In this document: piece by piece, positions 25,609-34,271 of the stretch
Layout: every line of letters starts with the position of its first letter
Position numbering within the stretch: position 1 is the first letter of the stretch
Assembly: GCF_025917005.1 (NCBI RefSeq)
Contig: NZ_CP078091.1
Coordinates: forward strand, 1,364,001-1,428,000
Origin: Porphyrobacter sp. ULC335
Lineage (GTDB): Bacteria > Pseudomonadota > Alphaproteobacteria > Sphingomonadales > Sphingomonadaceae
Length of the DNA stretch: 64,000 nt
Reading direction: 5' to 3'
Made by a program: the position numbers and the translations under genes
The notes under the pieces: model-generated
Told to the model about the DNA's origin: nothing
The model's input: only the letters and a program-made list of their open reading frames with translations
Database searches by the model: none

Positions 25609-27978
25609 ATGCTCCGCACCCAGCTGTTTGTCGGCAGTGCCATTGCCGCGCTTGCCACCACCTTTGCTGCGCCGGCCTTTGCCGCCGAAACCGATCCGCA
25701 GGCGCTGGCAGCCAGCGTCCAGTCTGGCGGCGCGATTGCCGAGACCGAAGAGAGCGAGGACGACAAGGTCCAGTCGGCCAAGGAGATCGTGGTGCAGGGC
25801 GGCATCGGCTTCCGCAACCGTTCGGACGCGGCCGAGCCGGTGCTGGTCTATGACGAGGAATACTTCCAGCGCTTCGAACCGCTGACCGCAGGCGATGCGC
25901 TGAAGCGCGTGCCGGGCGTGACCTTCCTGTCCGATGTGATCGAAAGCGACGGCGCCCGTCTGCGCGGTCTTGATCCGGGCTACACCCAGATCCTCATCAA
26001 TGGTGAACGCGTGCCGGGTGGCCAGTCGGACCGTTCGTTCTTCCTCGACCGGATCCCCGCCGAACTTATCGAGCGCGTGGAAATCGTGCGATCGTCCTCG
26101 GCGCGGCGCACGGGCGATGCAGTGGCGGGAAGCCTCAACATCGTGCTGCGCGACGGCTTTTCGCTCGACGGCGGCTATGTGCGCGCAGGCGGGTTGTTCT
26201 TCGATGATGGCGAGGCCAAGCCTTCGGGCGGCTTCTATTATGGCGGTGCTCTCGCCGGTGGACGCTTCCTGATCGGGGCGAACGTGCAGGGCCGTTACAA
26301 CCCCAAGGAAAAGTCGAGCCTGCGTTACGGCGACTCCCCCGAAAACAACCCGAACTTCGCGACCGACGACTTTGACAACCGCGAAGACCAGACCGACGTG
26401 CGCGACGGCACCGATTACGCTTTCAACGCAAGCTGGGGGATCGAGAGCGAGAGCACCGAGTTCGAAATCCTCGGCAACTTCGTGCGCACCGAGCGCACCG
26501 AGACGGAACGCTCGTTCGAGTATAACAGCCCGACCGCCATCAACGGCCCCGTGCGCGCCACACCGGCAGGCAACCTGCTGACCGACAATGCCAACGTGAA
26601 CGACATCACCACGGAGAGCTGGTCGGTAATCGCGAAGCTCGATCACGAATGGAGCCTCGGGGAAACGCAGGTGCGGGTCGGCTATGCCAGCTTCGACGAT
26701 CTTCAGGACGAGTTCGAATACGAAGTCGATTTCGACCGCAGCGCCCCGCGCTTCACCGGCGATCTGACCCTACTCGACATCAAGGACACCGAAATCTTCG
26801 TCAATCTCGAACACGAGTTCGAACTGACCGAGAATCTCGAATTCGCCATCGGCGGCTTCATGCAGAACAAGGACCGTGACACGCTGCTGCAGACCGTGCG
26901 CAGCCGGTTCAACCTGCCCACGTCCGCGCGTCAGGGTTATGACCAGTTCACCCGCAACCCGGGCGAATTCGTCCCCAATCCCTTCCCGCCGCTGGCAGGT
27001 GGCCTGAGCGTCATTCAGGAAGACCGCCGCGATCTTTACGCGCTGATCGAAGGGGAGTTCGACAATCTCACCTTCGAAGCCGGGATCCGCTGGGAAAACA
27101 CCACGGCCAATATCGAAGGCATCGAAAACGAATATGACGAATTCCTGCCCTCGGCCTCGCTCAAGTACGAGATTGGCGACGGGCGGATCACGCTGTCGGG
27201 TGCGCGCACGCTGCGCCGTCCGCGGTTCGATTTCATCTTCTCCGGTCTGCTCGAAGCGGAACTGGGTGACAATGACTTCCTCGGTAACCCGCTGCTTGCG
27301 CCGGAAACCGCGTGGGGCGGCGATCTGGGTTACGAGCACAAGATCGGCAAAAGCGGGGTGATCGGCGTCAACGTGTTCTACCGCGACGTCAGCAACCTCA
27401 CCGAAATCGCCACCGTGCTGGACGCACAGGGGCGCCCAGTCGAAGGGTCCGAAGGGCAGGGCACCTTCGTCTTCACGCCGCGCAACACCGGCAATGGCGA
27501 GGTTTACGGGATCGAATTCGACGCCTCGTTCAGCCTGTCGTTCCTCGGCCTGCCTAACACAGGCGTATTCGGGAACCTTGCGCTGCTCGACAGCACCATC
27601 TCAGACGAATTCGGCAAACGACAGTTCAATGACCAATCCGAATATGTCTATAACTTCGGCGCGATCCAGAACATTCCCGAATATGGCGCGGCCTTCGGCG
27701 CGACCTATCGCAAGCAGGGCGAAGCCTTTGGTCGCGTGGTGGGAGAGGAAATCTTCACCCGCTACGGCGCGGATCTGGAGATATTCATCGAAAAGCGCTT
27801 CGGTGACAGCTTCACCATCCGCGCGGTGGGTTCGAACCTTCTCGACAGCACGAAGGATGAGGACTTCAACAAGTTCAACACCGTCGAAGAGCAGTTTGAC
27901 CGCGACTTCGACGAGTATGAACTCGAAAGCGAGCGCGCCGGGCCGGTGTTCCAGATTGTTGCGAGGTATGCGTTCTGA
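25609..27978 (+). CDS. TonB-dependent outer-membrane receptor (probable phytate/phosphate-ester uptake)
   Basis: 789 residues. Signal peptide ending APAFA-AET, ribosome-binding site GGGGGAA before ATG 25609. The plug domain follows (EIVVQGGIGFRNRSD, DALKRVPGVTF, ILINGERVPGG, RIPAELIERVEIVRS, AVAGSLNIVLRDGF), then a 22-strand-type barrel ending in FQIVARYAF with terminal Phe. It passes ligands across the outer membrane using TonB energy. Its stop shares one base with the start of a beta-propeller phytase gene, so it is very likely the uptake partner for phytate or its hydrolysis products, as in known TonB-phytase clusters of aquatic bacteria. The substrate is inferred from context. Confidence 0.9.
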   Translation: MLRTQLFVGSAIAALATTFAAPAFAAETDPQALAASVQSGGAIAETEESEDDKVQSAKEIVVQGGIGFRNRSDAAEPVLVYDEEYFQRFEPLTAGDALKRVPGVTFLSDVIESDGARLRGLDPGYTQILINGERVPGGQSDRSFFLDRIPAELIERVEIVRSSSARRTGDAVAGSLNIVLRDGFSLDGGYVRAGGLFFDDGEAKPSGGFYYGGALAGGRFLIGANVQGRYNPKEKSSLRYGDSPENNPNFATDDFDNREDQTDVRDGTDYAFNASWGIESESTEFEILGNFVRTERTETERSFEYNSPTAINGPVRATPAGNLLTDNANVNDITTESWSVIAKLDHEWSLGETQVRVGYASFDDLQDEFEYEVDFDRSAPRFTGDLTLLDIKDTEIFVNLEHEFELTENLEFAIGGFMQNKDRDTLLQTVRSRFNLPTSARQGYDQFTRNPGEFVPNPFPPLAGGLSVIQEDRRDLYALIEGEFDNLTFEAGIRWENTTANIEGIENEYDEFLPSASLKYEIGDGRITLSGARTLRRPRFDFIFSGLLEAELGDNDFLGNPLLAPETAWGGDLGYEHKIGKSGVIGVNVFYRDVSNLTEIATVLDAQGRPVEGSEGQGTFVFTPRNTGNGEVYGIEFDASFSLSFLGLPNTGVFGNLALLDSTISDEFGKRQFNDQSEYVYNFGAIQNIPEYGAAFGATYRKQGEAFGRVVGEEIFTRYGADLEIFIEKRFGDSFTIRAVGSNLLDSTKDEDFNKFNTVEEQFDRDFDEYELESERAGPVFQIVARYAF

Positions 27979-29015
27979 TGATCCGGCCATTTTACGGTCT
28001 TGCGCTGGCAACGCTCGTGGTCGCGGGGGGCTGTGCAACAGTCCCCCCCATCACAGGTGATCCGGCGGTCACGGTTACGGCGCGGGCGGAAACCCCGCCG
28101 GTCGGCACGGCACGTGAGGATGCCGCCGATGATCCCGCGATCTGGCGCAATCCGGCCAACCCCGCCGAAAGTCTTGTCGTCGGCACGGACAAGAAGGGCG
28201 GGCTCTACGTCTATGACCTGAAGGGCGCGCAGAAGAGCTTTCTGCCTGCGCCGGGGCTCAACAATGTCGATCTGATCGACATCGCCGGTAATCGGGTGCT
28301 GGTGGTCGCCAGCGACCGCAGCGATCTGGCGCAGGCGCAACTGTTCCTCGCGGTGCTTGATACGGCAACCGGCAAGCTCGCGCCCGCAGGCAAGATCGCA
28401 GTCGGGCCGGGCGAAGGCTATGGCATCTGCATGGTCAAATCCGCCGCCAAGGGAGAGGTGATCGCCTTCAGCGCGCCCAAGGGCGGGACGATTTACCGCA
28501 CCACCATCACCGAAGCGGGCGGAGCCTTCACGGGCACCACCACCACGCTGGCGCAAGTACCAACCCAGACCGAAGGTTGCATCGCCGACCCGCGCACCGG
28601 CACGCTCTATATCGGCGAGGAAGACGCAGGCATCTGGGCGATCGACATGACCACCGGCGCCAAGTGCATGGTCGCCGCCATCGACAACAAGATGCTGGTC
28701 GCGGACGTCGAAGGCCTCGCCATTGCGCCAGAAGGCGAGAATGGCGGTTATCTCGTCGCCTCGTCGCAGGGCGACAACGCCTATGCCGTGTTCCGCCTGC
28801 CGGATGTAACCCCGGTCGGTCGCTTCCGTATCGCGGCGGGCTCTTTCGGCAGTGTCGAGGAAACCGACGGAATCGAACTCGACAGCCGCGATTTCGGCCC
28901 GGAGTTCCCCAAAGGCCTGTTCATCGCGCAGGACGGGGTCAACGCGCCCAGCGCGCAGAACTTCAAATATGTCCGATGGGATGAAGTGCTTGCGGCGCTG
29001 ACGGCGGATCGGTAG
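27978..29015 (+). CDS. Beta-propeller phytase, lipoprotein
   Basis: 345 residues. The N-terminus has a lipobox LVVAGGC (Cys19), so the enzyme is probably lipid-anchored. Family features of BPP phytases are ADDPAIWRNP (residues 50-59), NNVDLIDI, GYGICMV, TEGCIADPRTGTLYIGEED, VEGLAI, LVASSQGDNAYAVF and EETDGIEL. These acidic segments supply the calcium ligands. The enzyme hydrolyses phytate stepwise to release phosphate. ATG 27978 overlaps the stop of the TonB receptor gene by one base, and a PhoX-like phosphatase follows 10 bases on, so the three form a phosphate-ester scavenging operon. Confidence 0.9.
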   Translation: MIRPFYGLALATLVVAGGCATVPPITGDPAVTVTARAETPPVGTAREDAADDPAIWRNPANPAESLVVGTDKKGGLYVYDLKGAQKSFLPAPGLNNVDLIDIAGNRVLVVASDRSDLAQAQLFLAVLDTATGKLAPAGKIAVGPGEGYGICMVKSAAKGEVIAFSAPKGGTIYRTTITEAGGAFTGTTTTLAQVPTQTEGCIADPRTGTLYIGEEDAGIWAIDMTTGAKCMVAAIDNKMLVADVEGLAIAPEGENGGYLVASSQGDNAYAVFRLPDVTPVGRFRIAAGSFGSVEETDGIELDSRDFGPEFPKGLFIAQDGVNAPSAQNFKYVRWDEVLAALTADR

Positions 29016-29025
29016 TTCACCTGCG

Positions 29026-30399
29026 ATGACCCAGACCCCAGCTTTCGCCGCCGACCGCCGCCGTTTCCTTGGCGCTACCGCCACCGCTTTTGCCGCGCTG
29101 GCCGCCAGCGGATGCATGACGCGCGGCGCACCCGCAGCCTCGACGGCGCGGGCGCCTGCCACGGGCGGCAGCTTTGCCGGCTATGGCGCACTGGTACCCG
29201 ACCCGGCGGGTTTGCTCGATCTGCCCGAGGGCTTTTCCTACCGCGTGATTTCGCGGCTGGGCGACGCCATGGATGATGGCGGCACCGTGCCTGATCGTGC
29301 TGACGGGATGGGCTGCTTCGACCTCGGCAATGGCGAGATCGCTCTGGTGCGCAACCACGAATTGCAGCCGCGCCACGATGCGGGCGGGCCGATTGCCAAG
29401 GGTTTTGGCAAGCGCAACGGCGTGTTTGTTCCGGGCGGCACCACCACCATCGTGCTCGACGCCGCGACTCTCAGCGTGAAGCGCCAGTTCCGCAGCCTTG
29501 GCGGGACGATCCGGAACTGTTCGGGCGGGGTGACGCCGTGGGGCAGCTGGCTGACCTGCGAGGAAGCGCCGACTGGCCCCGGCCAGCTTTACGGCGAAGG
29601 GCTGGAACAGGACCACGGCTGGGTGTTCGAAGTCCCCGCCAGCGCGCGCGGACTCGTCGATCCGGTGCCCCTGAAGGCGATGGGCCGCTTCAATCACGAG
29701 GCCGCTGCCGTCGATCCGGCGACCGGTATCGTCTACCTGACCGAAGACCGCGACGACGGGGTGATCTACCGGTTCCTCCCCAAGACTCCCGGAAAGCTGG
29801 CCGAGGGTGGGCGGTTGCAGGCGATGGTGGTCGAAGGCCTGGCCGATACCCGCAACTGGAACGCGCCTGCGATGCCGGTGGGCAAGGCGTATCGCGTCAG
29901 CTGGGTCGATCTCGATGAGGTCGAGGCCCCCAAGGATGACCTGCGCCAGCGCGCTGTTGCCAAGGGCGCGGCGCTGGTCGCGCGCGGCGAGGGGCTGCAC
30001 ATGGGCGTGAACCGTGGCAAGAGCGAAGTCTTTGCCTGCTGCACCAGCGGCGGTGCGAAGCAGCTCGGCCAGATCCTCAAACTGACGCCGGGGCTGGCGG
30101 GCGCGCCCGATATGGTCGAGCTGTTCTTCGAAAGCGAAAGCAAGGACCAATTCGACTACGGCGACAACCTCACCGTTACTCCTAATGGCCACCTCATCGT
30201 GTGCGAGGACCAGTATACCGCCGTGGTCGATAACCACATCCGCGGCATCACCCCCGATGGGCAGGCTTACACCCTCGCGCGGCTCACGGCGCAGACGGAG
30301 CTTGCCGGCGGGTGCTTCTCGCCTGATGGCAAGGTGCTGTTCGTCAACGCCTATGGCCCCACGGTGACGATGGCGATCACGGGGCCGTGGGCGGCCTGA
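29026..30399 (+). CDS. PhoX-like phosphatase (DUF839), Tat-exported
   Basis: 457 residues. The N-terminus has a Tat motif (ADRRRFLGATATAFAAL) followed by SGCM, which may also be a lipobox. The body matches DUF839/PhoX proteins: LPEGFSYRVISRLGD, LVRNHELQPRH, GTIRNCSGGVTPWGSWLTCEEA, GRFNHEAAAVDPATGIVYLTED, DNLTVTPNGHLIVCEDQ and a closing GCFSPDGKVLFVNAYGPT. PhoX enzymes are calcium/iron alkaline phosphatases active on phosphate esters in the periplasm. Position 10 bases after the phytase gene supports a joint role in releasing phosphate. Whether all metal ligands of true PhoX are kept was not verified. Confidence 0.85.
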   Translation: MTQTPAFAADRRRFLGATATAFAALAASGCMTRGAPAASTARAPATGGSFAGYGALVPDPAGLLDLPEGFSYRVISRLGDAMDDGGTVPDRADGMGCFDLGNGEIALVRNHELQPRHDAGGPIAKGFGKRNGVFVPGGTTTIVLDAATLSVKRQFRSLGGTIRNCSGGVTPWGSWLTCEEAPTGPGQLYGEGLEQDHGWVFEVPASARGLVDPVPLKAMGRFNHEAAAVDPATGIVYLTEDRDDGVIYRFLPKTPGKLAEGGRLQAMVVEGLADTRNWNAPAMPVGKAYRVSWVDLDEVEAPKDDLRQRAVAKGAALVARGEGLHMGVNRGKSEVFACCTSGGAKQLGQILKLTPGLAGAPDMVELFFESESKDQFDYGDNLTVTPNGHLIVCEDQYTAVVDNHIRGITPDGQAYTLARLTAQTELAGGCFSPDGKVLFVNAYGPTVTMAITGPWAA

Positions 30400-30430
30400 C
30401 GCGCCTTCGGGTCTAGGGCAGGCGCCGGGA

Positions 30431-30994
30431 GTGGACGGCTTTCTCCTTTCACTGCTGCTGGTCTTCGCGCTGGCGATGGGCGGACGCGATCAAATGATGG
30501 TGGCGCAATGGGCGGGCGCGCTTGGCAAGAGCGTGCAGCTGCTGACGCTGGCCGTTTTCTGTGCTGCCCTCAGCGCAGGGGCGATGGCGTGGATCGGCGC
30601 CGAGTTTGCCACGATGCTGCCGCGCCGCGCCAGCCAGATGCTGATCGCCTTCGCTCTGGCAATCGCCGCGGCCGAGCTGGCGCTGCCGGTGCGCGCTAAA
30701 ACGCCGCAAGAGCCGACCCGGTCGCTCGCCGCAATCGCTATCGTGTTGCTCGCCCGCCATATCGGCGATGGCGCGCGCTTTGCAGTCTTCGCGCTCGCCG
30801 CCTGGACTGCTTGGCCACTGACAGCCGGGATCGGTGGTGCGCTCGGCGGAGCGGCCGCGGTCGCGCTTGGCTGGGGGGCGGGGGCAGATGCCCTTGCGCG
30901 CTGGCCCTTGCGGATGATGCGGCTGGGATTTGCGGTGTCCCTTGGGATAGCGGCGCTCTTCATCGGCCTCGACGCGCGCTTCGCCGCGATTTGA
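30431..30994 (+). CDS. Divergent UPF0016/GDT1-like membrane protein
   Basis: 187 residues beginning with GTG at 30431. Six hydrophobic segments in two similar halves. The loops AMGGRDQMM (half 1) and HIGDGARFAVF (half 2) are where the E-x-G-D-K/R-T/S motifs of Gdt1/TMEM165 manganese or calcium transporters should be; only part of the motif survives, so the metal-transport role is uncertain. It starts 31 bases after the PhoX-like gene and could be cotranscribed with it. I also considered a small unknown membrane protein. Confidence 0.5.
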   Translation: MDGFLLSLLLVFALAMGGRDQMMVAQWAGALGKSVQLLTLAVFCAALSAGAMAWIGAEFATMLPRRASQMLIAFALAIAAAELALPVRAKTPQEPTRSLAAIAIVLLARHIGDGARFAVFALAAWTAWPLTAGIGGALGGAAAVALGWGAGADALARWPLRMMRLGFAVSLGIAALFIGLDARFAAI

Positions 30995-31116
30995 TCGCCA
31001 GATCCGATCAACGCGACCGGAATTCTCCCGGAACACAATCCAGGTTGGCGCACCACTTAAAGGAAAGCGCCAACAGCAGCGACATGGTCGCACTGGACCC
31101 AAAGACGGAGACATTC

Positions 31117-31578
31117 ATGGCAGACGCCAAAAACAATTCAAAGGCAGCCCTTGTTAGCGAGCTCAATGGACTGCTCGCAGATCACTTCGCGCTGTTCATC
31201 AAGACCAAGAACTTTCATTGGCATGTGAAGGGCCCGCGCTTCCACGACCTGCACCTGCTATTCGATACGCAAGCGCTTGAAGTGCGGGACCAGATAGACC
31301 TCATCGCGGAACGCGTGCGTAAGCTTGATGCCGACACCCTGACCTCAATCGGCACTATGGGCAAGCATACCAAGATCAAGGATCAGGACAGCACGACGCT
31401 CGCCGCCGAGGATATGATCGCCGAACTGCTGGCGGACAATGAAACCGTGATCAAGCGGTTGAAGAGCATGAAGGAACTCACCGAAGAGGCGGGCGACAAC
31501 GCCACTGACGGCCTGCTCGACGACTGGACCGACATGGCCGAACAGCGCGCCTGGTTCCTGCGCTCGTTGCTGGCGTAA
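31117..31578 (+). CDS. dps: Dps family DNA-protection/ferritin-like protein
   Basis: 153 residues from ATG 31117, which has GGAG at 31107-31110. An open frame extends far upstream but is not in use. Features are NFHWHVKGPRFHDLH (ferroxidase His), FDTQALEVRDQIDLIAERV (Asp/Glu ligands) and an all-helical bundle. Dps dodecamers oxidise iron with hydrogen peroxide, store it and bind DNA in stationary phase or oxidative stress. The Lys-rich N-terminus (ADAKNNSKAA) may help DNA binding. Followed by a rho-independent terminator at 31603-31639, so it is likely its own transcript. Confidence 0.9.
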   Translation: MADAKNNSKAALVSELNGLLADHFALFIKTKNFHWHVKGPRFHDLHLLFDTQALEVRDQIDLIAERVRKLDADTLTSIGTMGKHTKIKDQDSTTLAAEDMIAELLADNETVIKRLKSMKELTEEAGDNATDGLLDDWTDMAEQRAWFLRSLLA

Positions 31579-31602
31579 GTTGCTGGCGACAAAGCTATCT
31601 GC

Positions 31603-31639
31603 AAAGGGGCCGCTCCCCATTGTCGGGGGCGGCCCTTTT
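31603..31639 (+). terminator. Rho-independent terminator after dps
   Basis: Arms GGGGCCGCTCCCC and GGGGGCGGCCC pair around a short loop and are followed by TTTT. It lies about 25 bases past the dps stop and just before the 6-phosphogluconolactonase gene. Confidence 0.8.
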
Positions 31640-31654
31640 GCTATGCAGGCGGGA

Positions 31655-32269
31655 ATGTACGAACTTACGATTATCGACGGAGCCGACACAGCGGCAATTG
31701 CGGACTGGCTGCGCGGGCGAGTTGCCGGTGGTGGCGCTGTTACGGTGCCGGGCGGCTCAACCCCGTTCCCGATCCTCACGGCGCTGATCGATGCGGGCGA
31801 ATCAAATTGGGCAGGGCTGGTGGTCTGGCCGAATGACGACCGGATTGTGCCTGAAGATCACGAAGCTTCGAACACCGGCAAGCTGCGCGCACTGCTCGAA
31901 CCTGCGGGCGCGCGGATTGTGCCGCTGACCGAGGACGCCAGCCCGCCACATTTTGCACTCACATGGCTCGGCATGGGGCCGGATGGGCATATCGCCTCGC
32001 TCTTCCCCAACACCGATCCCCAGATCCACGATGACTTGAGCATCCGCCGCCTCACCCCCGATCCGCTGCCTGCACACGCGCCATTCGACCGGATCACCCT
32101 GACGATCCCGGCCTTGATGGATACTGACGCGATCGCCTTCACGCTGGGCGGTGCGGCCGACAAGCGCGCGGTGTTCGATGCTGCGGTGCGCGGCGAGAAC
32201 GACCTTCCGGTCGCCCGCCTGCTGCGCACGGCGCGCGAGCGCGATATTCCGGTCACCGTGTTCACCTGA
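31655..32269 (+). CDS. pgl: 6-phosphogluconolactonase
   Basis: About 204 residues from ATG 31655; the frame stays open to 31580 but that would cross the dps terminator. Family motifs are VPGGSTPFPI, a WPNDDRIVP variant of the D-E-R-x-V-P motif, and LGMGPDGHIASLFP. The enzyme hydrolyses 6-phosphogluconolactone in the oxidative pentose phosphate and Entner-Doudoroff routes in the cytoplasm. The protein is slightly shorter than typical (about 230). Its stop overlaps the start of the Nudix gene. No zwf or edd genes are next to it here, so it is separated from the usual pathway cluster. Confidence 0.8.
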   Translation: MYELTIIDGADTAAIADWLRGRVAGGGAVTVPGGSTPFPILTALIDAGESNWAGLVVWPNDDRIVPEDHEASNTGKLRALLEPAGARIVPLTEDASPPHFALTWLGMGPDGHIASLFPNTDPQIHDDLSIRRLTPDPLPAHAPFDRITLTIPALMDTDAIAFTLGGAADKRAVFDAAVRGENDLPVARLLRTARERDIPVTVFT

Positions 32270-32748
32270 TGCCCGGCTTCCTCCCCGCTTCGCTTCACCG
32301 CGCATTGCTGCCGCTGGCGCACCGCATCCGGCACCGCTGGCGGCGCTGGCGCAAGACGCCGATCGCCGGGGTGAGCGTCGTAATCACCAACTTGACCGGC
32401 GATGTGCTGTTGCTCAAGCATTCCTATGGCCCCGATGTGTGGAGCCTGCCGGGCGGAGGGCTGGGCAAGGGCGAAGACCCGCTGGCTGCGGCCCGGCGCG
32501 AGGTGCTGGAGGAACTCGGGCTCCGACTGCCACGGATCGAATCCGTCGGCATGATCGAGGAAGTATTGTCGGGTTCTCCCCACACCGCGCATATCTTCAC
32601 CGGCGTGTGTGACCGCGAACCCAGGCCCGACCGCCGTGAGGTGATCGAGGCACGGTTCTTCCCGTCGCACTCGCTGCCCGAGCCGTTGGGCGAAACCACC
32701 CGCACCCGGATCGCGGTGTGGCGGGCACGGGGGACCGAGCAGGGCTAG
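32269..32748 (+). CDS. Nudix hydrolase
   Basis: 159 residues. The Nudix box is complete: GGLGKGE, then DPLAAARREVLEELGL (G-x5-E-x7-R-E-V-x-E-E-L-G), with metal-binding Glu. A basic N-terminus (HRIRHRWRRWRKTP) precedes the domain. Substrates of this superfamily are nucleoside diphosphates linked to other groups; the specific one is unknown. The start overlaps the upstream stop by one base. The stop codon TAG at 32746-32748 is part of the inverted-repeat element that begins at 32746. Confidence 0.85.
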   Translation: MPGFLPASLHRALLPLAHRIRHRWRRWRKTPIAGVSVVITNLTGDVLLLKHSYGPDVWSLPGGGLGKGEDPLAAARREVLEELGLRLPRIESVGMIEEVLSGSPHTAHIFTGVCDREPRPDRREVIEARFFPSHSLPEPLGETTRTRIAVWRARGTEQG

Positions 32749-33016
32749 AGCACTTTCCGACCAATCTGACCCACCCTGATCGCGTCAGGAACTTCGCTGG
32801 ACAGGAACGGCGCGCGGCAGGGGCTGGTTGCCCCTGCAAGTGGCGTGACAAAGCCAGCGGAATTCCTGTCGCGACCCCCCGAAGGGGCGGGCCAATTTGG
32901 GCGCAGGGCTACGTTGATCGTCGCTCACGATGCGCTGCATCGCTCGCTCCTCTCGCCTTGCCCTGCGCCCAAATTGGCTCCGTCAGGGTGGGTCAGATTG
33001 GTCGGAAAGTGCTCTA
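32746..33016. mobile_element. MITE-like non-autonomous element with perfect 34-base terminal inverted repeats
   Basis: The 34-base ends at 32746-32779 and 32983-33016 are exact reverse complements of each other, starting TAGAGCACTTTCCG. The outermost TA on both sides looks like a target duplication, as made by IS630/Tc1-type transposases. Inside are further inverted pairs: a perfect 19-base pair at 32891-32909 and 32960-32978, and a looser pair near 32787-32801 and 32867-32881. No transposase is encoded. It lies between the convergent Nudix and dinB genes, and its ends contain both stop codons. Confidence 0.8.
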
Positions 33017-34144
33017 AAGCAGCGAAAGCTGCGCCTCGTCGCGGGCAGGCTTGTCGTCTTCGACCCCTTCCAGCCCTGACAAGGTCAGCCCCATCAACCG
33101 GATCGGCATGGGCAAGGGCAACTCTGCCTCCAGCAGCGCGCGGGCGAGCTTCGCGAACTCATCCTTGCCGCTGACGTAATCGGGAAGCGAGGTCGCGCGG
33201 GTCATGATCCGGAAATCGGTGAACTTGAGCTTCAGCGTCACCGTCCGTCCCCGCGCATTTGCTGCCCCAATCCGCTCCCAGACGATGGTGACGATGTTTT
33301 CCAGCGTTTCGCGTAAGGCCGCCCCGCTGCCGATATCGTCCGAGAAGGTGCGTTCCCCGCCGACCGATTTGCGAATGCGGTGCGCGGCGACGGGTCGCAA
33401 ATCAATGCCGCGGGCGGCGCGGAACAGGTAATCGGCCATGCTGCCGAAGTGCTGGCGCAGGAAGGCGATGTCCTTCGCCGCAAGGTCCGCCCCTGTGGCG
33501 ATGCCGAGCCGCTGCATCTTTTCCTCGGCCTTGGGCCCGACGCCATGGAATCGCCGGATCGGCAGGCCCGCGACGAAATCCGCGCCCTGACCCGGGCGGA
33601 TGATGCAAAGCCCGTCGGGCTTGTTCTGGTCGCTCGCCAACTTGGCGAGGAACTTGTTGTAGCTGACCCCGGCGCTCGCCGTCAGCTTTGTCTTGGCGCG
33701 GATTTCCTGACGGATCAGTTCGGCGATACGGGTCGCACTGCCGATGCCGAGCCTGTCATCGGTCACATCAAGATAGGCTTCGTCGAGACTGAGCGGCTCG
33801 ATGATCGCGGTGTAGTGTTCGAACACGCGGCGGATCTGGCGACTGGCCTCCTTGTAGGCATCGAATCGCGGCCGCACGAAGACGAGATCAGGGCATAGGC
33901 GCTGCGCGGTGACCGAGGGCATGGCGCTGCGCACGCCGAACTTGCGCGCCTCATAGCTGGCGGCGGCAACCACCCCGCGCCCGCCCGCGCCTCCGACCGC
34001 GACGGGCCTGCCCTGAAGCTCCGGATTGTCGCGCTGTTCGACGCTGGCGAAGAAGGCATCCATGTCGACATGGATGATCTTGCGCAGACCCAGCTGGTGC
34101 TGGGGCGCTTCTTCACCTTCGTCTGACGGAGCCGGGCGGGTCAT
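33014..34144 (-). CDS. dinB: DNA polymerase IV
   Basis: 376 residues from ATG 34144 (an in-frame TTG at 34153 is less likely). Y-family polymerase: IIHVDMDAFFASVEQRDNP (catalytic Asp and steric gate Phe region), SYEARKFGVRSAMP, SLDEAYLDVTD (second catalytic acidic pair), ASAGVSYNKFLAK and the helix-hairpin segment FHGVGPKAEEKMQ, then the little-finger region. The enzyme copies past damaged bases and is usually SOS-controlled; no LexA box was located by eye. The stop codon TAG (33014-33016) overlaps the end of the MITE-like element. Confidence 0.95.
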   Translation of the reverse strand: MTRPAPSDEGEEAPQHQLGLRKIIHVDMDAFFASVEQRDNPELQGRPVAVGGAGGRGVVAAASYEARKFGVRSAMPSVTAQRLCPDLVFVRPRFDAYKEASRQIRRVFEHYTAIIEPLSLDEAYLDVTDDRLGIGSATRIAELIRQEIRAKTKLTASAGVSYNKFLAKLASDQNKPDGLCIIRPGQGADFVAGLPIRRFHGVGPKAEEKMQRLGIATGADLAAKDIAFLRQHFGSMADYLFRAARGIDLRPVAAHRIRKSVGGERTFSDDIGSGAALRETLENIVTIVWERIGAANARGRTVTLKLKFTDFRIMTRATSLPDYVSGKDEFAKLARALLEAELPLPMPIRLMGLTLSGLEGVEDDKPARDEAQLSLL

Positions 34145-34271
34145 GCCTTGCAAATAGAACCTTGGCCCGCGCGAAGGAACTGTTGCTGGAACTAATCACC
34201 CTCCGGCCCATTTTGTGCAGATGCGAAAAGAACAGTGGTCATCGGGCGAACCCATCGGCAAAGGCCCCGCG

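Noticed and set aside
30811..31116. N-terminal extension of the Dps gene
   Set aside because: The upstream open frame overlaps another gene and has no start signal; ATG 31117 has GGAG and matches the family's normal length.
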